Positions 24,811-37,721 of a DNA stretch of 64,000 bases are shown piece by piece. Position numbers and translations under genes: made by a program. The notes beneath the pieces were generated by a model. It was not told the DNA's origin, did not search any database, and was given only the letters and a program-made list of their open reading frames with translations. The number at the start of each line of letters is the position of its first letter. Position 1 is the first letter of the stretch. The DNA is from Symsagittifera roscoffensis (taxonomy: Eukaryota; Xenacoelomorpha; Acoela; Convolutidae): NCBI RefSeq assembly GCF_963678635.1, contig NC_087067.1, positions 14,953,018-15,017,017 on the forward strand, in the 5' to 3' direction.

Positions 24811-27800
24811 TTTTTTTGAACCCAATTTTTTTCCATTAACTAATCATTTTGAATAAAATTTGTTCTTCGAATCCAAACTATGACTAAAAAAGCTTTGTTA
24901 TAAAGTTACATCGGTAACCAGATGAGAGTTCTTTGAGGTGAAAACCAAACTTTTGACATGAACAAAGTTTTCTGCCATAGTTAGTCTTAAATCAGGATCT
25001 AACTAGTCTGAAATAAACATCACAAACCAAATTTGATTCAAAACATGCAAGGAAGCTGAGATTTGTTAGGAAGCTTTTCAAAGAGGAATTGACCAAAAAA
25101 GCTGCCAATCAAATTCCTCTCTCAGTCTTATTTCGGAAAAATAATTTTAAAAGTATCGTTGCCGATACAAATTCGTCTGATTATTTCCCTTTTTCAGACC
25201 TATATTCAAAAGAGTATTGAAATTATTGTATAAAAGCACTCATTCAGATTTTTAAATTTGTTTAGTTTGGTTAACTAAAAGTTATAACTTTTTTGAAATT
25301 TTTTTTTTGTTAGTTTTGAGCAAAATTCAAAGTAATCAATCCTGCAAAAAGCAAACACATTTTTTCGTTATTTTGTGGTAAAAAAGCACATTGATGCTAC
25401 TTAATAATTAAAACTATAGACTTTTCCTACTGACAAAATTCGATTAAGATTGATCTTAGCATGAAAACAGTATGTAGATTAAATTGAGGTCATTTTTAGC
25501 ATTAAAAAACTATGAAAAATTAACAGAAAATATTAAAATTGATTTGAGTCAAATTAAATTCGATTTACATTGATCGTAAGTCCCAGCTGAAAAAAAAACA
25601 ATCCAAATCGATTTTGAACCAGCTCAAAGCGATGTTTTTTTCAATTTGTAATTGGTTTTGCTTTAAGAGAAAATAAATGAATTTAAATCGATTTAAAACT
25701 ATTTTTTTTTAAATTCTGATTTCATCAGTTTTCAGTTTTTTATTATTTTTTTGCGTTTTTTTTGCCAATCATTTTTACTTTACCTGCATAGCGTCTGGTA
25801 GCAGAATAAAAAACCAAATTTTTGAAAACTTCAAATTTTATGCTAGAAATCTGATTTTATAGAATTTTATAGAATCTGATTTTACAGATCTTATAGCATA
25901 TGCTCGAAATCGGAATTGTATTGATCATTTTCTTGATTCGTTACATAGGTTTTTTGCTCAAATTTTTATTTACACTGATGATATTCAATGATTTAATTGC
26001 ATGTTTTTGAGATCAAAATCTGGTTTATATGGACCATTTTTTGTAGTTTTTTCATGCTTTTTGCTCCAATCAATTCGAGATCGATTTTTCAGACAGTAAA
26101 ATTGATCTGCATAGGGGTCTTTGAAATTGGATTTAATTGGATTTTAGCAAGATTCGGATGGATATCAGTGATTAAGAAAATACATCCAAATCGATTTCAA
26201 TTGATTTTCAGGCACTTACATTTTTTTCGAAAACTTTAAGAAAGATCGATTGAAACTGATTGAAATTCCATTTCAGTTAAAACGTACATTGTTAATCTAT
26301 TTGGATTAAAATCGTTTTAAAATCAATTTTAATCGATCCAAAGCCATTTTTGTCAGTGGGAGTTAGTTTTTTTTGCATAAACATGGTCGACTATTTTTGT
26401 TCGGATAGCATAGTTGAGCCCTTAAATTTTTTTGTTGTGTGTTAAATGGTTTTGGAAAAAATTTTGATCTAATATAAAAAGTCGTTTTGAAAAAAAAAGA
26501 AAATCTGAGCCTTTTTGCTGAAATTCCAGAATTGTCTAGATCAATGTTCCTGTATATTTTTTAAAAGTTAGATTGGCGTTAAAGTTTTAGGCAATTTGGA
26601 TCAATAAAACCGTCGAAGCAAAATAAGAAGTGCACCTTTATCGATTTTGAAGAAAGAAAATTTTTTGGTTTTGAAACTGTTACTATTTTTATCACAGTTC
26701 TTTCAATTCATTTTGTTGAATAACGGACACTTTTGGAATGCATAACTATTGCTAATTTAAATTTTAAATCAGGTAATCATAACAGTAATATCTACACACA
26801 TGCTGCGAATCAAATGAGAAGTAGATTTGCCCTACTTATTGGACCCTTTCGCCTTTATTGACCTATAAACGGATTAATTATTCAGACAGCCCGTTAGAGG
26901 TAGATTGAACAAAACAGGAGTTTCTTAGTCAATTTCAATTGCGTCTTTTAAGCTTGTAGTGCAAATAGCATAAATAGCTAGCTAATAAGGCACGTTTTCT
27001 ACTATTATTGTCAACATTTTGACTTCAATTTAACTGAAATGACATGTATTTTGAATGTATTTTTACGATAAAAGACAACACTTAAAGGTTTTGAGCAGCT
27101 GCCTTTCAGAAATATAACATTTGATAACTATTATCCGAATAATTTGATATTATTTACAATTTTACAAGAATTTGATCATAATCAACAACTTCATTTGGCA
27201 ATAAAATTTTCATTATAAAACAGACATTCGTTGTTGTTTGGTCTCGAGGGGCTTGGTTTTTGGGTCAGTGAAGCCTCGGTTGCGTTGTGTGGTGACTGTA
27301 CTTATTCGCAGTACAATACTGTGTATTATGACCTCTAGGTTTTGTTGAGCTGTCTTGCTGTGCCTATATTTAGAATGCTTGGAGGCCTAAAATTTACACA
27401 CTTGCACCCTAAATTTTAAAGTTTTGAGTTCTATGACTTGAAACGCTCGAATTCCTTGAATTCATACGTAAAGATTTTGAGCATTTGGAAATTTCCAAAA
27501 ATTTCCAGAAATCATGATATCAGCAGCGTTTTAGATTAGGAAAAGAAGACAAAGAAAATATATAATGGGCATGAAAAAAGACTAACTTGCCTACTGCGTT
27601 GGAATTTTTTTTTTCGTCTATCTGAAAAAAATGTATTTCAAATATCAAAATAAAAAAATTCGTGCGATAATCCGTTTTTAGACGTGGAAGATTAAACTTA
27701 GAATTACTTTGACCATTTTAATTCAATTTGGTTCAATTATTGCGCGATTGCGCGATAAAAAATAGCATAGGCGGCAATTTAAATAGATTCAAATTAATTG

Positions 27801-30141
27801 AACCAAGTAATTTTTCTTTTTAATACACTAACAGGCACAAAAAAACTTCTTTGAATAGCTCGTGAAAGAGTGTAAAAAATAAAACACAAAAAAAATTAAC
27901 AATTTTTTAATGTGACAAAAACTTTTTCATTGACATGAAAGATCAGTCAAATGCTCACGACCTTGGCTTGATTTGACCCGCCTTGTTCCGATTCAACCCA
28001 TCGCATGCATCTAAACGCATTGCTTTATAAACATGAGTAGTATAATTTTTAATAATAATCATAATAAATTGTTTCCAAAACATATTTTACTTTTCATCAC
28101 TTTTAATATATTCATTTCACAATAGTGGATCACTTTGGTAGATCGCCATTAGACACAAACTGTCTGTTATCAGGCTTCTAGCTTTTAAGAATTGCATTTG
28201 ACCTATTTAAATTTTTTTTAAATTTTTTTAATATTTAATTTTAACTTTCTTCTCCAATTTGTTTAATGATTTACTCAAAGCAGATTTTCTTTATTCTTTT
28301 TTCTAGATGTCATTGGGTCCATTAAAGTATTCTGAATGTAAATAGTGACTTTAAAAATATATAGAATCATATATGTATGTCTGTATAATGTTTTATAAGT
28401 GTAATTAAAATTAAATTGTAAATAGTATTTCCAACCCAGCAAAAAAAGAGGCAAAGCTTGCAGTCTATTTGTAAACTTTTCTAATTAGTTCATCACAAGC
28501 TAAAATGTAATTATCTAAAAACATGTGGTAGAACTTTTCCAACTCAGTATGGCTAGCGCTTTGAAAGAAAAACTTATAAATCTGAGCTATAGGAGGTCAT
28601 AAAATTGAACAGACTTTTTATCGTAGCCCAAAGTAAAGGTTTATTGAAAGCTTATTGCAATCACGGACAAATTTTTGAGTTTCGGTCTCCGTGTCTTGAT
28701 CATTATAAATTCAGCATGATAGAAATAAACTTTTTAGGGTTAATGAAGGGCATTCATTTCTCAACAATTTACCTTATAGTTTTAGTAGTTCATAAACGTA
28801 GAATTCCTTCACGGTGTGAGGTCGTTTTTGATTTTTAATTTGCTTAAATGACTGATTGCATTTCTTGAAATAGCAAATTTTTTTACAGGATTTTTATTAA
28901 TAGAAAGATCAGTCAAAATGCTCACGGCCTCGGCAGTTGATACGAGCAGTTTTGCTCAGATTTAACCCAACATATTCAATTAAACGCACTTTTTTGAAAT
29001 ACATGAGGTGTATAAATACATTTTTTAACATACAATTTTCAAACTTTTCAATATTTTTTTTCATTGAAGCCTTGAATGTTGCGATTACCCATTAAAATAT
29101 CTGAAGTAGTTTTTGATGCTCAATTTGCAAAAATTAGCTGATCCTTTTTCGGTTCCCCATTCTGCGAGTTTTTATTTGTAACTTTTTATTCACATTCTCT
29201 GATTGTTACAAGAATTGGCATGCGAACTTATTAAGCCATGACATACCTTATCATTGATATTCATACTTGTGTTTGTAAAATCCATCGTTAACACTTAAAA
29301 TTGTTGCACATGTGAGGTTGGGATGGGGGTGGTGGTAGAGCCCAATTTGTTTCCTGCAATTCAGTTTGGAGTGGTCTCTCAATCAGCTTAACTTGCCTTT
29401 CCTACTAGGTTTTATTAGAAAACTGGCAAATGACGCGAGTTAATTATTAAAATTTAAGTAATTCCATGTAGTCCCAATTTTAAACGCCATGAGGCGGCTA
29501 AAGCCTATCTGAGTTGAATTGTTTATTTTAGAAAAAATCATTTGAGCTCAGGGCGTCATCATCTTGTAAACTGTTTAAAAATTTCCGTCAAAAAATTGCT
29601 ACTTAAAAAGTGGAAATTTGGAGAAAAAACCACCCCGAGAACAAACTTTTTGATAATAATAACTGGAAAATAACTGGCAAAATGCATAAATCATAAATCC
29701 AGCATTTAGTTGCTATAGATTTATATGCATTGGTTGCTTGGTCAAATTAGGGTGTATGTCTTCTTGGTTTGAAAATGTCAGGGTGTAGATACAACCGTGA
29801 ATGCTAACTGCTATACCAGATGTCAACCGAAGCTTTTCGCAGAAATATTGCTAGTTGCTACCTTTTGGTCACGTTATTGGTATTACATAATCAACAGGTG
29901 TCCAGTCTGAAAAGATTTATCGGCCGCAGTCAATAAAGGGGAGGGGCCGCGCAGTTATTGTTCGTCTTAATACAGGCAATAGTTTCTGAAAATAACGTTC
30001 GAGGTAAAGATTTAATAGGAAACAGAAGATAGGTTATTTGCAAAAGGATTATTTAACTTTCCTTAACCGATGAATCGACGAATCAAACAATGAAAAAGTA
30101 TAAGTTGAAAAGAATTGTCAACTTTATCAATCAGCCTGAAA
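24751..30141. repeat. Tandem segmental duplication, unit 1
   Basis: It matches the following unit at an offset of 5392 bp at its start and 5364 bp after about 26.3 kb, where unit 1 has 27 bp more. By eye the copies differ by scattered substitutions and small homopolymer changes, at roughly a percent. It ends at AATCAGCCTGAAAAA, joined directly to the TTTTTTGCTGTG that starts unit 2. Inside are an ATCGAT-rich stretch (25.5-26.4 kb), two related segments starting GATCAGTCAAA (about 27.94 and 28.91 kb), and no supported gene. Its two longest identical frames (25997-26239 and 28605-28838) start at TTG. Confidence 0.95.
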
Positions 30142-33100
30142 AATTTTTTGCTGTGTCTTTTAAATATTAATTTTTGTAAGGTGGCATTTGAAACAATTAG
30201 CATTTATTTGAACCCAATTTTTTTCCATTAACTAATCATTTTGAATAAAATTTGTTCTTCAAATCCAAACTATGACTAAAAAAGCTTTGTTATAAAGTTA
30301 CATCGGTAACCAGATGAGAGTTCTTTGAGGTGAAAACCAAACTTTTGACATGAACAAAGTTTTCTGCCATAGTTAGTCTTAAATCAGGATCTAACTTGTC
30401 TGAAATAAACATCACAAACCAAATTTGATTCAAAACATGCAAGGAAGCTGAGATTTGTTAGGAAGCTTTTCAAAGAGGAATTGACCAAAAAAGCTGCCAA
30501 TCAAATTCATCTCTCAGTCTTATTTCGGAAAAATAATTTTAAAAGTATCGTTGCCGATACAAATTCGTCTGATTATTTCCCTTTTTCAGACCTATATTCA
30601 AGAGAGTATTGAAATTATTGTATAAAAGCACTCATTCAGATTTTTAAATTTGTTTAGTTTGGTTAACTAAAAGTTATAACTTTTTTGAAATTTTTTTTTG
30701 TTAGTTTTGAGCAAAATTCAAAGTAATCAATCCTGCAAAAAGCAAACACATTTTTTCGTTATTTTGTGGTAAAAAAGCACATTGATGCTACTTAATAATT
30801 AAAACTATAGACTTTTCCTACTGACAAAATTCGATTAAGATTGATCTTAGCATGAAAACAGTATGTAGATTAAATTGAGGTCATTTTTAGCATTAAAAAA
30901 CTATGAAAAATTAACAGAAAATATTAAGATTGATTTGAGTCAAATTAAATTTGATTTACATTGATCATAAGTCCCAGCTGAAAAAAAAACATTCCAAATC
31001 GATTTTGAACCAGCTCAAAGCGATGTTTTTCTCAGTTTGTAATTGGTTTTGCTTTAAGAGAAAATAAATGAATTTAAATCGATTTAAAACTATTTTTTTT
31101 AAATTCTGATTTCATCAGTTTTCAGTTTTTTATTATTTTTTTGCGTTTTTTTTTGCCAATCGTTTTTACTTTACCTGCATAGCTTCTGGTAGCAGAATAA
31201 AAAACCAAATTTTTGAAAACTTCAAATTTTATGCTAGAAATCTGATTTTATAGAATTTTATAGAATCTGATTTTACAGATCTTATAGCATATGCTCGAAA
31301 TCGGAATTGTATTGATCATTTTCTTGATTCGTTACATAGGTTTTTTGCTCAAATTTTTATTTACACTGATGATATTCAATGATTTAATTGCATGCTTTTG
31401 AGATCAAAATCTGGTTTATATGGACCATTTTTTGTAGTTTTTTCATGCTTTTTGCTCCAATCAATTCGAGATCGATTTTTCAGACAGTAAAATTGATCTG
31501 CATAGGGGTCTTTGAAATTGGATTTAATTGGATTTTAGCAAGATTCGGATGGATATCAGTGATTAAGAAAATACATCCAAATCGATTTAAATTGATTTTC
31601 AGGCACTTACATTTTTTTCGAAAACTTTAAGAAAGATCGATTGAAACTGATTGAAATTCCATTCCAGTTAAAACGTACATTGTTATTCTGTTTGGATTGA
31701 TTTAAAATTGTTTTTGTCAGTGGGAGTTAGTTTTTTTGCATAAACATGGTCGACTATTTTTGTTCGGATACCACACTTGAGTCCTTAAATTTTTTTGTTG
31801 TGTGTTAAATGGTTTTGGAAAAAATTTTGATCTAATATAAAAAGTCGTTTTGAAAAAAAAAGAAAATCTGAGCCTTTTTGCTGAAATTCCAGAATTGTCT
31901 AGATCAATGTTCCTGTATATTTTTTAAAAGTTAGATTGGCGTTAAAGTTTTAGGCAATTTGGATCAATAAAACCGTCGAAGCAAAATAAGAAGTGCACCT
32001 TTATCGATTTTGAAGAAAGAAAATTTTTTGGTTTTGAAACTGTTACTATTTTTATCACAGTTCTTTCAATTCATTTTGTTGAATAACGAACACTTTCGGA
32101 ATGCATAACTATTGCTAATTTAAATTTTAAATCAGGTAATCATAACAGTAATATCTACACACATGCTGCGAATCAAATGAGAAGTAGATTTGCCCTACTT
32201 ATTGGACCCTTTCGCCTTTATTGACCTATAAACGGATTAATTATTCAGACAGCCCGTTAGAGGTAGATTGAACAAAACAGGAGTTTCTTAGTCAATTTCA
32301 ATTGCGTCTTTTAAGCTTGTAGTGCAAATGGCATAAATAACTAGCTATTAAGGCACGTTTTCTACTATTATTGTCAACATTTTGACTTCAATTTATCTGA
32401 AATGACATGTATTTTGAATGTATTTTTGACAATAAAAGATAACACTAAAAGGTTTTGAGCAGCTGCCTTTCAGAAATATAACATTTGAAAACTATTATCC
32501 GAATAATTTGCTATTATTTACAATTTTACAAGAATTTGATCATAATCAACAACTTCATTTGGCAATAAAATTTTCATTATAAAACAGACATTCGTTGTTT
32601 TTGGTCTCGAGGGGCTTGGTTTTTGGGTCAGTGAAGCCTCGGTTGCGTTGTGTGGTGACTGTACTTATTCGCAGTACAATACTGTGTATTATGACCTCTA
32701 GGTTTTGTTGAGCTGTCTTGCTGTGCCTATATTTAGAATGCTTGGAGGCCTAAAATTTACACACTTGCACCCTAAATTTTAAAGTTTTGAGTTCTATGAC
32801 TTGAAACGTTCGAATTCCTTGAATTCATACGTAAAGATTTTGAGCATTTGGAAATTTCCAAAAATTTCCAGAAATCATGATATCAGCAGCGTTTTAGATT
32901 AGGAAAAGAAGACAAAGAAAATATATAATGGGCATGAAAAAAGACTAACTTGCCTACTGTGTTGGAATTTTTTTTTTCGTCTATCTGAAAAAAATGTATT
33001 TCAAATATCAAAATAAAAAAATTCGTGCGATAATCCGTTTTTAGACGTGGAAAATTAAACTTAGGATTACTTTGACCATTTTAATTCAATTTGGTTCAAT

Positions 33101-35237
33101 TATTGCGCGATTGCGCGATAAAAAATAGCATAGGCGGCAATTTAAATAGATTCACATTAATTGAACCAAGTAATTTTTCTTTTTAATACACTAACAGGCA
33201 CAAAAAAACTTCTTTGAATAGCTCGTGAAAGAGTGTAAAAAATAAAACACAAAAAAAAATTAACAATTTTTTAATGTGACAAAAACTTTTTCATTGACAT
33301 GAAAGATCAGTCAAATGCTCACGACCTTGGCTTGATTTGACCCGCCTTGTTCCAATTCAACCCATCGCATGCATCTAAACGCATTGCTTTATAAACATGA
33401 GTAGTATAATTTTTAATAATAATCATAATAAATTGTTTCCAAAACATATTTTACTTTTCATCAATTTTAATATATTCATTTCACAATAGTGGATCACTTT
33501 GGTAGATCGCCATTAGACACAAACTGTCTGTTTTCAGGTTTCTAGCTTTTAAGAATTGCATTTGACCTATTTAAATTTTTTTTAAATTTTTTTAATATTT
33601 AATTTTAACTTTCTTCTCCAATTTGTTTAATGATTTACTCAAAGCAGATTTTCTTTATTCTTTTTTCTAGATGTCATTGGGTCCATTAAAGTATTCTGAA
33701 TGTAAATAGTGACTTTAAAAATATATAGAATCATATATGTATGTCTGTATAATGTTTTATAAGTGTAATTAAAATTAAATTGTAAATAGTATTTCCAACC
33801 CAGCAAAAAAAGAGGCAAAGCTTGCAGTCTATTTGTAAACTTTTCTAATTAGTTCATCACAAGCTAAAATGTAATTATCTAAAAACATGTGGTAGAACTT
33901 TTCCAACTCAGTATGGCTAGCGCTTTGAAAGAAAAACTTATAAATCTGAGCTATAGGAGGTCATAAAATTGAACAGACTTTTTATCGTAGCCCAAAGTAA
34001 AGGTTTATTGAAAGCTTATTGCAATCACGGACAAATTTTTGAGTTTCGGTCTCCGTGTCTTGATCATTATAAATTCAGCATGATAGAAATAAACTTTTTA
34101 GGGTTAATGAAGGGCATTCATTTCTCAACAATTTACCTTATAGTTTTAGTAGTTCATAAACGTAGAATTCCTTCACGGTGTGAGGTCGTTTTTGATTTTT
34201 AATTTGCTTAAATGACTGATTGCATTTCTTGAAATAGCAAATTTTTTTACAGGATTTTTATTAATAGAAAGATCAGTCAAAATGCTCACGGCCTCGGCAG
34301 TTGATACGAGCAGTTTTGTTCAGATTTAACCCAACATATTCAATTAAACGCACTTTTTTGAAATACATGAGGTGTATAAATACATTTTTTAACATACAAT
34401 TTTCAAACTTTTCAATATTTTTTTTCATTGAAGCCTTGAATGTTGCGATTACCCATTAAAATATCTGAAGTAGTTTTTGATGCTCAATTTGCAAAAATTA
34501 GCTGATCCTTTTTCGGTTCCCCATTCTGCGAGTTTATATTTGTAACTTTTTATTCACATTCTCTGATTGTTACAAGAATTGGCATGCGAACGTATTAAGC
34601 CATGACATACCTTATCATTGATATTCATACTTGTGTTTGTAAAATCCATCGTTAACACATAAAATTGTTGCACATGTGAGGTTGGGATGGGGGTGGGGGT
34701 AGAGCCCAATTTGTTTCCTGCAATTCAGTTTGGAGTGGTCTCTCAATCAGCTTAACTTGCCTTTCCTACTAGGTTTTATTAGAAAACTGGCAAATGACGC
34801 GAGTTAATTATTAAAATTTAAGTAATTCCATGTAGTCCCAATTTTAAACGCCATGAGGCGGCTAAAGCCTATCTGAGTTGAATTGTTTATTTTAAAAAAA
34901 TCATTTGAGCTCAGGGCGTCATCATCTTGTAACCCGTACTGAACTTTTTGTTCCATTTCACGGCTGATCATCCATTTAGCAGGGGAGAGAAAATTCTCAG
35001 GACTGTTCCCCCATTATGCAGGGCTGTTCAGAAGTGAGCATGCGTATTTTTCTACAGACATGGTCGTACCTGGATCTTACATGATCAGACCTGAGTGAAA
35101 CATGTTCATGCCTGCCGCAGACATGATAACGCCTGACTGAAAACTTGACAAATACATATTTATTTATACATTACTTCGCGTATCTTGACTAATTGGTCTT
35201 TGTTGTTATAATTTCACTTTTTCAGATTTTGTTCGAA

Positions 35238-35327
35238 ATGAGTTTATCCAAATTTACCTCCTCGAGCCAACCATCTTCAATTGAAGGAAATTATGTCGTC
35301 TCTACATCCCAAAAAAGAGGACGTCAG
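35238..35327 (+). CDS. Mini-gene inside the transposon, exon 1 (candidate)
   Basis: ATG at 35238 opens exactly 30 codons, rich in Ser, Gln and Thr and ending in basic residues (QKRGRQ). It then meets a 5' splice site, CAG|GTTAGT. A 3'-splice-like CACTTTTTCAG at 35215-35225 and a TATA-like ATATTTATTTATAC (35156-35169) lie upstream. The frame continues without loss into exon 2 at 35633. I do not recognise the 48-residue product; it resembles neither a transposase nor a known small protein. It may be a captured host exon or the remnant of the element's own gene. Confidence 0.4.
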
Positions 35328-35632
35328 GTTAGTTTCAGGGGGCAACGGGAGGGATAGTCGAAAAAAACTAAAAATCCCCAGTTTGAACTATAATTAAAGC
35401 AATTCGTCACAAAATTTTTTGGCCAAAATTCCTTCAATTTTCGCGAACCAGTAGCCGCAATAAGTTCGAATAAATTAAAAAGATTCGATTGGTTGATACT
35501 ATTAATCTCATTGAATAAATTAACAACAAATGTGCGACTACTTTTTAACGCATGATTTTTGTCTAATTTTATTTGTTAAGCATTTATTTAAAGTGATGAA
35601 GTTTTGACTAACAATTAGTTTTATGTTGACAG

Positions 35633-35689
35633 GAAACAGAGAAAAGTATCCACACGCCCCGCTACCAACGACTCCTTGCTGGCAATTAA
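35633..35689 (+). CDS. Mini-gene inside the transposon, exon 2 (candidate)
   Basis: The preceding intron (35328-35632, 305 bp) has a GACTAAC branch-like word at 35606-35612 and ends TTATGTTGACAG. Exon 2 continues the frame in phase 0 for 18 codons (ETEKSIHTPRYQRLLAGN) to TAA at 35687-35689. An AATAAA follows at 35764-35769. Frame, splice sites, branch word, stop and poly(A) signal together form a complete small transcription unit. Chance cannot be excluded for a product this short. Confidence 0.4.
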   Translation, partial: ETEKSIHTPRYQRLLAGN

Positions 35690-35867
35690 AGAAAGATGCA
35701 TCTAACCACTACAGTATATATTGAACAAAAAACTTCACCGATGTCAGAAAAAATCTGAAAAAAAATAAAAATTTGAAGTAAAGTGTCACATTATCAAGCT
35801 GAGTTTATGATGTTGTTACAAATTAACCATATCTTTAATAATCTTATAATACTGAAGATACCGATTT

Positions 35868-36002
35868 GAGCATATTCGGTTCAGGCATGGTCATGTATCC
35901 TGCAGGTGTGAGCATGTTTAGTTCAGGTATGATCATGTATCCGGCAGGTGTGAGCATGTTCAGTTCAGGCATAATCATGCATGCTGCAGGTGTGAGCATA
36001 TC
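35868..36002. repeat. 42-bp tandem repeat in the transposon
   Basis: Units start at CATG at 35892, 35934 and 35976 and contain GCAGGTGTGAGCATG, with partial copies on both sides. Frames on both strands stay open only because 42 is a multiple of three. Repeats near transposon ends often bind transposase; that role is inferred. Confidence 0.9.
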
Positions 36003-36664
36003 TTCAGTTAGCACACCTGATGCAGGTCTGATGCAGGTATGTGCATGCCGAATATAGACATGCTGCACATCTGTAACAGACATGAATTTTGCATGATTTT
36101 ACAATGATCAGATATGATTATGGCCAAAAAGTTCGGTACGGGAAACTGTTTAAAAATTTCCGTCAAAAAATTGCTACTTAAAAAGTGGAAATTTGGAGAA
36201 AAAACCACCCCGAGAACAAACTTTTTGATAATAATAACTGGAAAATAACTGGCAAAATGCATAAATCATAAATCCAGCATTTAGTTGCTATAGATTTATA
36301 TGCATTGGTTGCTTGGTCAAATTAGGGTGTATGTCTTCTTGGTTTGAAAATGTCAGGGTGTAGATACAACCGTGAATGCTAACTGCTATACCAGATGTCA
36401 ACCGAAGCTTTTCGCAGAAATATTGCTAGTTGCTACCTTTTGGTCACGTTATTGGTATTACATAATCAACAGGTGTCCAGTCTGAAAAGATTTATCGCCC
36501 GCAGTCAATAAAGGGGAGGGGCCGCGCAGTTATTGTTCGTCTTAATACAGGCAATAGTTTCTGAAAATAACGTTCGCGGTAAAGATTTAATAGGAAACAG
36601 AAGATAGGTTATTTGCAAAAGGATTATTTAACTTTCCTTAACCGATGAATCGACGAATCAAACA

Positions 36665-36904
36665 ATGAAAAAGTATAGGTTGAAAAGAATTGTCAACTTT
36701 ATCAATCAGCCTAAAAAACTTTCAAATTATTCAACCGTCCAAACCGTTCGATCATCTGCTACCAGGGCGGGATTGGGAGACAAAAAGAAGCGTATGGGAG
36801 GGGGGAAGGGCTTGGCATTTTTGAAATTAATGACTGCCAACATAATCCGTACCCAAAAGTACGAAATTACGTAGGAGATCAACCTGACATTTAATCAACT
36901 CAGG
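36665..36904 (+). promoter_or_regulatory. Possible first exon or leader region upstream of the CELF-type gene
   Basis: From ATG at 36665 a 69-codon frame runs to TAG at 36872-36874, and a good 5' splice site (CAGG|GTGAGC) follows at about 36904. The start lies in the tail of duplication unit 2. In unit 1 the same ATG frame is cut short by the duplication junction. The product is basic and unrecognised. The next good acceptor is TTTCTGCCTAG at 37631, just ahead of the CELF coding exon, so this stretch may be a leader exon of that gene instead of a gene of its own. Confidence 0.25.
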
Positions 36905-37631
36905 GTGAGCTTTTGCTTTTTGATTTAATGATGTTTGTCAAGGGCATCGGAAACCTTAGCGAACTGATGTCATTTCAAACTCACATTAAGAAATGATCAA
37001 AATAACACACAAAAAGATTCTTTCGAAAGTCTTCATTTGGGAAAGATTTGCATGTCGGCTGCTGTCGATTATGATTGTTAACTTGACTGAAATACTTTGT
37101 AAAACTAACCACTTAGACGGTTTTTGAATATTTTAGTAAGCTTTCGGTGCTTTGAAATTTTATTAGTTTTTAGTTATTGGCACTATTTCCCACATTGATA
37201 AGCTGCAATTTAGACTAAATGGCTATTTGACTGCCTTCATAAAAGTACCTGTTATGAAAGTTACTCCAATTCAGATTTCAACAACAAGCCTTACCCGTGC
37301 ACCGTTTCAGTGCCTTTCAAAGTTGGTTTACATAGTCTGACCAATCTTGAGTTTACCGATAAAGCATTAGATTAATTTTACACCAAATATTTGCGTTTGC
37401 TCACACACATACCTTTTAAAAGTCGACCCAATTTATATTTACTAAAAGGAAGTTAGAAGCCCATATTTGTTTGCACCAACCTAATATATTTAATTCTAGT
37501 ACATGTAAGCCTCTAATTTAATTCATCGTTACTTCTTTTGAGACCAATTTTATCAAATATGATCAAAACATATTGTGTTTAGAACAAAAATTCAAATAAC
37601 CCGATTTGTTTAGCTACTGCTTTCTGCCTAG
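36905..37631. other. Stretch between possible leader and first CELF coding exon
   Basis: No supported gene or repeat. It ends in a pyrimidine-rich acceptor (CTACTGCTTTCTGCCTAG, 37614-37631). Confidence 0.4.
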
Positions 37632-37721
37632 ATATCTATCGGTGTGGAGAACTATTGCGCCTCTTAATCGAGCTTATTTCAACTTTGACCAAACAAGCGA
37701 AAGAGGTACAAAAACAGTAGT

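Larger units (their letters stand above)
34933..36142 (+). mobile_element. 1210-bp DNA transposon with terminal inverted repeats
   Basis: The left end CCCGTACTGAACTTTTTG and the right end (CAAAAAGTTCGGTACGGG) are reverse complements with one mismatch. The uninterrupted site in unit 1 reads CTTGTAAACTG; here it is CTTGTAA, element, AAACTG, so AA is duplicated. Sub-terminal ATGATCA, CAGACATG and CAGGCATG words occur at both ends, and a 42-bp tandem repeat lies near the right end. No transposase is encoded. It carries a two-exon mini-frame. The 2-bp AA target does not fit the usual TA or TTAA classes, so I leave the superfamily open. Confidence 0.9.
30142..36715. repeat. Tandem segmental duplication, unit 2 (interrupted)
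   Basis: Second direct copy of the unit starting at 24751. It is continuous to 34932, interrupted by a 1210-bp element (34933-36142), and resumes at 36143. It leaves the shared sequence after AATCAGCCTAAAAAA. Without the insertion it is about 5364 bp. The G/A difference at the junction word (CCTGAAAAA against CCTAAAAAA) and the 27-bp deletion near 31.68 kb distinguish it from unit 1. Confidence 0.95.

Noticed and set aside
28605-28838. 77-codon frame identical in both duplicated units (28605 and 33969)
   Set aside because: Starts at TTG. Identity over 234 bp is expected at roughly 1% divergence and is no sign of selection. The pair at 25997 and 31388 fails for the same reason.
35844-36083. 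Opposed frames with 14-residue protein repeats
   Set aside because: Created by the 42-bp tandem DNA repeat, which leaves several frames open on both strands.
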